From positions 1-11,321 of the forward strand of contig DMJJ01000498.1 of NCBI GenBank assembly GCA_003452185.1: a stretch of 11,321 bases of DNA, given 5' to 3'. Positions 1-5,186 of this stretch are shown in pieces. The notes beneath the pieces are model-generated. The model did not search any database and was not told where the DNA came from. It saw nothing but the letters and a program-made list of their open reading frames with translations. Numbering within the stretch: position 1 is the first letter of the stretch; the number at the start of each line of letters is the position of its first letter. This DNA is from Verrucomicrobiales bacterium (GTDB lineage Bacteria > Verrucomicrobiota > Verrucomicrobiia > Limisphaerales > UBA11320). The translations under genes and the position numbers were made by a program.

Positions 1-1880
1 AAGCGGATGTCCTTGGGCTTGGCGATCGGGCCGATCTCCTTGCCCACCCAGTCGCGCAGTTCCCTGGCGATCGCCTTGGCTTCCTCGCCGGTGGGGCGCG
101 CGCCTTTCAGCACGACAAAGGCCACCACGGCCTCGCCGGTCATGTCGTCAGGGCGCCCGACCACCGCGGCAGCCTCCGCGATGCGCGGATGCGCGACGAG
201 TGCCGACTCGATCTCCATGGTACCGAGGCGATGTCCGGCGACGTTCAGAACGTCGTCGATACGGCCGACAATCCAGAAATACCCATCCTTGTCCTGGCGG
301 CACCCGTCCCCGGTGAAATACGATCCCTTGACCTCCGACCAATAGACCTGCTTGTAGCGCTCCTCATCCCCCCAGAGCCCGCGCAGCATGCTGGGCCACG
401 GTTTGCGGATCACCAGCTTGCCGCCGCTGTTCCGGGCAACCCCCTTCCCCTGATCATCCACGACCTCGGGCAGGATGCCGAAAAACGGCAGCGTGGCGGA
501 TCCCGGCTTCGTCGGGGTGACGCCGGGAAGCGGGGTGATGAGGATGCTGCCCGTCTCGGTCTGCCACCAGGTGTCGACGATGGGGCAGCGCTTGCCGCCG
601 ATCACCTCGTGATACCACATCCAAGCCTCGGGGTTGATCGGCTCTCCGACGCTCCCAAGGAGCCGCAGCGAGCTGAGGTCGTGCTTCTTGGGCCACTCGA
701 CGCCCCACTTCATGAAGGCCCGGATCGCCGTTGGGGCCGTGTAAAGAATGCTGACGCGGTATTTCTCGACGATCCGCCAGAAGCGGTCCGGCTCCGGGTA
801 GTTGGGCGCCCCCTCGTACATCAGGCTGGTGGCCCCGTTGGCCAGCGGCCCGTAAACGACGTAGCTATGCCCGGTGACCCACCCGATATCGGCCGTGCAC
901 CAGTAGACGTCGGTCTCCTGGATGTCGAACACCCACCGGGTGGTGAGCTTGGCCCCGAGGAGATAGCCGGCGGTGGTGTGGAGAATCCCCTTGGGCTTCC
1001 CGGTCGATCCGCTCGTGTAGAGGATGAACAGCGGCGACTCGCTCTCCATCTTCTCGGCGGGGCAGTCGGAGTTCACGTACTCGAGCTCCCGGTGCCACCA
1101 GACATCGCGGCCCTCCTGGATGTGGATCTCCTGTCCGGTGCGACGGAGGACGATCACCTTGTCAATGGAGCGGGCCAGCAGGTGGCCCGACGCATCCTTG
1201 ATCGTGAGGGCGTCGTCGACGTTTTTCTTCAGCGGGACCACCGCGCCGCGGCGGAACCCGCCATCAGCGGTGATCACGAGCCGGGCCCCGCAGTCCTGGA
1301 TCCGGTCGGCGACCGACTGGGCGCTGAACCCTCCAAACACGACCGAATGCACGACCCCGATCCGTGCGCAGGCGAGCATTGCGATGGCCGCCTCGGGCAC
1401 CATCGGAAGATAGATGATCACGCGATCCCCGGCCTTCAGCCCGTTCCGCTTGAGAACGTTTGCAAACCGGCAGACCTCCCGGTGGAGCTGGCGATAGGTG
1501 AGCACCCGTTCCTCCCCCGGACGGCCATCCGTCGCGGGCTCCCCCTCCCAGATCAGGGCGGCCTTGTTGGCCACCGGGGTGTCGAGATGGCGATCCAGAC
1601 AGTTGGCGCTGACGTTCAGGGTGCCGCCCGAGAACCACTTGGCCACAGGCTCGTTCCACTGCAGGACCTTCTTGAACCCGCGGCTCCAGATGAGCTCCTG
1701 CTTGGCCATCCGCCCCCAGAACTTGTCCGGCGTGCGGATCGACTCGCGGTACAGGCGGTCGTACTGCGCACGGGTCTTGATATGCGCAGACTCGGAAAAC
1801 GCCTTCGAGGGCTTGAACTTCCGGGTTTCCTGCAGGACCGAGGTAAAATTGTTGGCGGAGGCGTCAGGTTTCGCGGGCAT
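1..1880 (-). CDS. acs: Acetyl-CoA synthetase (AMP-forming), 3' end cut by window edge
   Basis: This cytosolic enzyme activates acetate with ATP through acetyl-AMP to acetyl-CoA. Translating the minus strand from the ATG at 1880 gives 626 complete codons. The adenylate-forming P-loop YTSGSTGKPKG is at residues 288-298. The VDTWWQTETG motif is at 435-444; its second Trp (439) aligns with the E. coli Acs Trp414 that limits the pocket to acetate. YFTGDG and the hinge region GRIDDVLNVAGHRLGT follow near the C-terminus. The frame is open to the edge and stops at ...KPKDIR, about a dozen residues before the conserved Lys (E. coli Lys609) that performs adenylation and is inhibited by acetylation, so that site cannot be checked. 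Length and alignment fit a full protein of roughly 670 residues. There is no Shine-Dalgarno sequence before the ATG, but a good promoter lies 27 bp upstream. Propionyl-CoA synthetase is the main alternative and is disfavoured by the Trp. The family call is very secure. Confidence 0.97.
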   Translation of the reverse strand, partial: MPAKPDASANNFTSVLQETRKFKPSKAFSESAHIKTRAQYDRLYRESIRTPDKFWGRMAKQELIWSRGFKKVLQWNEPVAKWFSGGTLNVSANCLDRHLDTPVANKAALIWEGEPATDGRPGEERVLTYRQLHREVCRFANVLKRNGLKAGDRVIIYLPMVPEAAIAMLACARIGVVHSVVFGGFSAQSVADRIQDCGARLVITADGGFRRGAVVPLKKNVDDALTIKDASGHLLARSIDKVIVLRRTGQEIHIQEGRDVWWHRELEYVNSDCPAEKMESESPLFILYTSGSTGKPKGILHTTAGYLLGAKLTTRWVFDIQETDVYWCTADIGWVTGHSYVVYGPLANGATSLMYEGAPNYPEPDRFWRIVEKYRVSILYTAPTAIRAFMKWGVEWPKKHDLSSLRLLGSVGEPINPEAWMWYHEVIGGKRCPIVDTWWQTETGSILITPLPGVTPTKPGSATLPFFGILPEVVDDQGKGVARNSGGKLVIRKPWPSMLRGLWGDEERYKQVYWSEVKGSYFTGDGCRQDKDGYFWIVGRIDDVLNVAGHRLGTMEIESALVAHPRIAEAAAVVGRPDDMTGEAVVAFVVLKGARPTGEEAKAIARELRDWVGKEIGPIAKPKDIR

Positions 1881-1899
1881 AAAATCAGGTGCGTTGCGT

Positions 1900-1923
1900 G
1901 GGCGGGATTCTAGGAACCCGCCC
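1900..1923. repeat. Inverted repeat centred on the acs -10 box, possible operator
   Basis: The arms GGGCGGG (1900-1906) and CCCGCCC (1917-1923) are perfect inverted complements around a 10-bp centre. The centre (ATTCTAGGAA) contains the predicted acs -10 box and has a further short TTC/GAA pairing. The predicted transcription start falls at the edge of the repeat, so most of it would not be in the mRNA; that favours a DNA-level binding site over an RNA hairpin. A chance dyad in GC-rich DNA cannot be excluded. Confidence 0.4.
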
Positions 1924-1934
1924 GACCCCGTCAA
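1907..1934 (-). promoter_or_regulatory. Predicted sigma70-type promoter of acs
   Basis: On the minus strand a -35 box TTGACG (1934-1929) and a -10 box TAGAAT (1912-1907) are separated by 16 bp. Each matches the consensus at five of six positions. Transcription would begin near 1900, leaving a leader of only about 20 nt with no Shine-Dalgarno sequence before the acs ATG at 1880. This was read from sequence alone; the start site is an inference. Confidence 0.55.
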
Positions 1935-2111
1935 CGTCTTAGCACCGCAAACAGGGGGGGAACCAGCCGCGAAGCGGGATCTTTCAACCGCCAAGGAATC
2001 AATCCAACGCGAAGGAGAGGAGAGACGGGGGCGGAATGGACTTGACCGGGCCGGAGGGGGAAAGGGAGGCTGCGGCCACAACCCCGGTTGTCGGCGAACG
2101 ACGAAAGCACC

Positions 2112-2876
2112 ATGGCGGACCCCGCCTCCAGCACCGACGGCAACGCTCCGGCTTCCGAGCCACTGACGGAGCCCCCCGCGCCCCCCCTGCCCCGCCACAC
2201 CCTGACGGTGCGGATCACGCACTGGGTCGCGGCCCTCTCGGCGCTGGCGCTGCTGGTGACGGGGATCGAACTGGTGATTTCCCACCCCCGGTTTTACTGG
2301 GGCGAGGAGGGGAACGTGAACACCTCCACCCTCTTTTCGCTTCCGATCCCCTCCTCCCGGGGGTCGGTGCCGACAGGGTACAGCTACGTGCTCCCGGACC
2401 AGAATGGATGGAGTCGGGCGCTTCATTTCCAGACGGCCTGGGTCGTGGTCCCGACAGGCCTTTGGTATCTCCTCTCCAGCCTCCTCTCGGGCCACCTTCT
2501 GAAAGACCTGCTCCCATCGCGGGCGGGGCTCTCCCCCAAGGCGCTGTTTCGAACCGCCCTGGATCACCTCCTGTTCAGGCCCGTGAGGCGGGAACCGGCC
2601 TACAATCCGCTCCAGCGGATCAGCTATCTGGTCGTGGTGTTCGTGGCATTCCCGTTCATGATCTGGACCGGCTTGGCGATGTCCCCCTCGGCCACATCGC
2701 TGCTCCCCTTCCTGGCGACCGCGCTCGGGGGCCACCAGTCGGCGCGAACCCTCCACTTTCTCGACACGATATTCCTGGTCCTGTTTGTGGCAGCCCATGT
2801 GGTGATGGTCTTTCGAACCGGGTTTCGCAGGCAGCTCGCGGGGATGATCGGCGGGGGATCGAAGGAGGAGGGATGA
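2112..2876 (+). CDS. Membrane cytochrome b (b561/YedZ-like), electron-transfer partner of the molybdoenzyme
   Basis: This 254-residue integral membrane protein probably passes electrons between the quinone pool and the periplasmic molybdoenzyme encoded next. After a Pro-rich cytoplasmic-looking N-terminus there are four hydrophobic helices, near residues 36-56, 105-125, 168-190 and 217-236. Candidate heme-b ligands are His37 (THW), His105 (LHF), His215 (LHF) and His229 (AAHV), the usual arrangement for two b hemes in the bacterial cytochrome b561/Ni-hydrogenase cytochrome b family. The YNPLQRISY stretch before helix 3 is typical of family members found beside sulfite oxidase-like proteins. 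I chose the ATG at 2112; an in-frame TTG at 2088 would add eight residues, and neither has a strong ribosome-binding site. The stop overlaps the next start as ATGA, indicating translational coupling. The family is well supported; the exact donor and acceptor are inference. Confidence 0.87.
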   Translation: MADPASSTDGNAPASEPLTEPPAPPLPRHTLTVRITHWVAALSALALLVTGIELVISHPRFYWGEEGNVNTSTLFSLPIPSSRGSVPTGYSYVLPDQNGWSRALHFQTAWVVVPTGLWYLLSSLLSGHLLKDLLPSRAGLSPKALFRTALDHLLFRPVRREPAYNPLQRISYLVVVFVAFPFMIWTGLAMSPSATSLLPFLATALGGHQSARTLHFLDTIFLVLFVAAHVVMVFRTGFRRQLAGMIGGGSKEEG

Positions 2877-3634
2877 ACGGGGGGATGTCACGCCGGCGGC
2901 TGATCACCACCGGACTCGCCGCCGCGGCGGGGCTCTCCGGGATGGCCGTCGCCGCCCGGTTGGCCCGGAAGTATGGGTTGGTCCCCCCGGACGGCGGGGG
3001 CCCGTATGGAGCCGGGACCACTCTCACCTACGCCGCCCAGCGCGTGCTGACCCGGCACACCCTGGCGAGAGAGTTTCCCCGGGGGATGATTTCGAAGCGC
3101 CCCTTTGCCAACGGAGCGCCCCCCACGTTCGAGGAGTTCACGAAGCTCCAAGCCGGTGGGTTCTCGGATTGGCGGCTTGAGGTGAACGGGATGGTTTCCA
3201 ACCCGGGATCGTTCTCTCTCCCGGACCTCAGGAGCCTCCCTCCCCGGAGCCAGGTCACCCAGGTGGTTTGCGAGGAGGGGTGGTCGTACATCGCAGAATG
3301 GATCGGCACCCCCCTCTCCCTGATCCTCCAGACGGCGGGGATCCTTCCCCAGGCACGATTCGTCGTCTACTACTCCATCGAGAAGGGGATGTGGGACAGC
3401 CTCGACATGGCGGACGCACTCCACCCCCAGACCCTGGTCACCTACGGCTTCAACGGGGGGGATCTGCCGGTTCGGTTTGGCGGCCCGCTCCGAATCCGGG
3501 TCCCGCGCCAGCTCGCCTACAAGAGTGTGAAATACCTCACCCGGCTCACGGTGACCGACGACCTCAGGAACTTCGGGAAAGGCCTCGGGTCTGCCTCCGC
3601 AGAGGAGGGGTACTCCTGGTGTCCGGGGATCTGA
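2873..3634 (+). CDS. Tat-exported molybdopterin-dependent oxidoreductase (sulfite oxidase/MsrP fold)
   Basis: This 253-residue periplasmic enzyme should carry a single molybdopterin cofactor and oxidise or reduce a small oxo-compound (sulfite, sulfoxide or similar). The N-terminus has a twin-arginine signal: SRRRLIT at residues 6-12, then an Ala/Gly-rich hydrophobic stretch to about 28. That fits export of a folded, cofactor-loaded protein. The oxidoreductase molybdopterin-binding domain covers about 98-230. Cys133 in VVCEEGWS is the expected Mo-ligating cysteine; the context resembles the MsrP/YedY motif (CVEAWS) more than the CAGNRR type of classic sulfite oxidase. The C-terminal part (LVTYGFNGGDLPVRFGG, then PRQLAYKSVKYL) is typical of the family. 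It is smaller than MsrP and lacks the dimerisation domain of plant or animal sulfite oxidase. It overlaps the cytochrome b gene by 4 bp, so the two probably act as a complex. The fold is secure; the substrate cannot be deduced. Confidence 0.9.
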   Translation: MNGGMSRRRLITTGLAAAAGLSGMAVAARLARKYGLVPPDGGGPYGAGTTLTYAAQRVLTRHTLAREFPRGMISKRPFANGAPPTFEEFTKLQAGGFSDWRLEVNGMVSNPGSFSLPDLRSLPPRSQVTQVVCEEGWSYIAEWIGTPLSLILQTAGILPQARFVVYYSIEKGMWDSLDMADALHPQTLVTYGFNGGDLPVRFGGPLRIRVPRQLAYKSVKYLTRLTVTDDLRNFGKGLGSASAEEGYSWCPGI

Positions 3635-3675
3635 GACGGGACGCCAAGCGTTCTGGAAACACCGGACAGGGAGGA

Positions 3676-3708
3676 GGCGCCGGCCGGGAACCCAGACGTC
3701 GCGGCGCC
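3676..3708. terminator. Possible bidirectional hairpin between convergent genes
   Basis: In the 86-bp gap between the convergent molybdoenzyme and DUF1501 stops, GGCGCCG (3676-3682) pairs perfectly with CGGCGCC (3702-3708) across a 19-nt loop. The position suits a shared terminator. However, there is no T-tract on either side and the loop is long, so this is only a weak candidate. Confidence 0.25.
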
Positions 3709-3720
3709 GTGAAACTCGGG

Positions 3721-5178
3721 CTAGGCGATGAGCTCCCGGACCACCTGGCCCGCGAGGTCGGTCAGCCGGTAGTCCCGGCCTGCCAGCCGGTAGGTGAACT
3801 TCTCGTGGTCGAAACCGAGCAACTGGAGGATCGTCGCCTGAAGGTCGTGGACATGGACCTTTTTGTCGACGGCCGCGAATCCAAACTCATCCGTCGCCCC
3901 ATGGACGTAGCCACCGCGCACCCCGCCCCCGGCCATCCAGGTGGTGAACCCGTGGTGGTTGTGGTCACGGCCGTTGATCTTGCCCGCGTTGGCCCCGGGC
4001 TGCGGGAGCTCCACGGTGGGGGTTCGTCCGAACTCCCCGCCCCATACCACGAGCGTGTCCTCGAGCATGCCCCGCTGCTTGAGGTCCTTGATGAGGGCGG
4101 CGCACGCCTTCTCCGTGTCGCGGCAGTTCTTCTTGATGTCGTTGACGAGATTCCCGTGCTGGTCCCAGGCCTCGTGAAAAATCTGCACAAACCGCACCCC
4201 GCGCTCCACCATCCGCCGGGCGAGAAGGCAGCTGGTGGCGAAGGAGGTCTTGCCCGGCTCCGCGCCGTACATGTCGAGGATGTGCTTTGGCTCGCGGGTG
4301 ATGTCCATGAGCTCCGGGGCGCTGGACTGCATCCTGTAGGCCATCTCGAACGAGTTGATGCGGGTCGCGATCTCCGGATCCCCCACCACATCGAGGTGCT
4401 GCTGGTTGAGGTGCTTGAGGGTGGCGAGGGTGTCCCGCTGGATCTCGCCGTCGACCCCCTTCGGGTTGGAGAGGTAGAGGACGGGGTCGCCCGTGTTGCG
4501 GAACATCACCCCCTGGTGCAGGCTGGGAAGGAAGCCGTTCCCCCAGTTCGAGGCGCCGCCGCTCGTCCCCTTGCTTCCGGTGCTGAAGACCACGTAGGCC
4601 GGCAGGTCCGTCGATTCGCTCCCAAGCCCGTAGGTCACCCAGGCCCCCACGCTGGGGCGGCCGAACTGCTGCGACCCGGTGTTTGCAAAGATCTGCCCCG
4701 GCGCGTGGTTGAAGGCGTCGGTGTGCATCGACTTGATGATGGTCATCTCGTCGGCGACCTCCGCCAGATGGGGAAGAACCTCCGAGAGCTCCGCCCCCGA
4801 CTGCCCGTGCCGGGCGAACTTGAACTTCGGCCCGAGGAGGGTGGAGCTCGGCGTGATGAACGCGGCGCGGTATCCCTTGAGCAGCTCCGGCGGGGGGAGC
4901 TTCCCGTCCCAGCGGGCAAGCTCCGGCTTGTTGTCAAAGAGCTCCAGGTGGCTGGGCGCCCCCGCCATGAAGAGGTAAATCACCCTCTTCGCCCTGGGGG
5001 TGAAGTGGGGTCGGCGCGGGGCCATCGGGTTGACCGAACCCGGGGAGGCAAACCCCTCGGTGCGCAGGAGCTCCCCCAGGGCAACGGCCCCAAGGCCGAC
5101 GCCGCACTGCTTGAAAAACCAGCGGCGGGCGGTGAGCTGCGGGGGCTCCATCAACGGGAGGTGGGTTTGGCAGTTCAT
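3721..5178 (-). CDS. DUF1501 family protein, Tat-exported
   Basis: This 485-residue protein belongs to the DUF1501 family, related to the alkaline phosphatase/sulfatase superfamily; its reaction is not established. A clear twin-arginine signal ARRWFFK (residues 17-23), followed by an Ala/Gly/Leu hydrophobic run to about 38, predicts export of a folded protein. The domain fills the rest: MAGAPSHLELFD (71-82) near the first strand, HTDAFNHAPGQ (152-162), GGEFGRTP (380-387), RDHNHHGF (404-411), MAGGGVRGG (415-423) and the family's usual C-terminal DLQATILQLLGFDH. The Asp/His clusters could bind metal, but this is not shown. The ATG at 5178 lies 12 nt after AAGGA; an ATG at 5190, overlapping the upstream stop as ATGA, would add four residues and is nearly as likely. 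The coupling to the DUF1549/1553 gene is the standard PVC arrangement, so the two probably work together outside the cytoplasm. Length is normal and the gene is intact. Confidence 0.93.
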   Translation of the reverse strand: MNCQTHLPLMEPPQLTARRWFFKQCGVGLGAVALGELLRTEGFASPGSVNPMAPRRPHFTPRAKRVIYLFMAGAPSHLELFDNKPELARWDGKLPPPELLKGYRAAFITPSSTLLGPKFKFARHGQSGAELSEVLPHLAEVADEMTIIKSMHTDAFNHAPGQIFANTGSQQFGRPSVGAWVTYGLGSESTDLPAYVVFSTGSKGTSGGASNWGNGFLPSLHQGVMFRNTGDPVLYLSNPKGVDGEIQRDTLATLKHLNQQHLDVVGDPEIATRINSFEMAYRMQSSAPELMDITREPKHILDMYGAEPGKTSFATSCLLARRMVERGVRFVQIFHEAWDQHGNLVNDIKKNCRDTEKACAALIKDLKQRGMLEDTLVVWGGEFGRTPTVELPQPGANAGKINGRDHNHHGFTTWMAGGGVRGGYVHGATDEFGFAAVDKKVHVHDLQATILQLLGFDHEKFTYRLAGRDYRLTDLAGQVVRELIA

Positions 5179-5186
5179 GGGGAAGA

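Noticed and set aside
189..1913. Plus-strand open frame of 574 codons opposite acs
   Set aside because: It is the antisense shadow of a clearly recognisable acs gene in GC-rich DNA; its translation is Pro/Arg/Gly/Asp-rich with no domain.
2036..3634. Frame of the molybdoenzyme stays open through the whole cytochrome b gene, suggesting a 532-residue fusion
   Set aside because: The upstream part is out of frame with the membrane cytochrome and reads as Pro/Gly/Arg-rich nonsense; the Tat signal and ATGA overlap mark 2873 as the true start.
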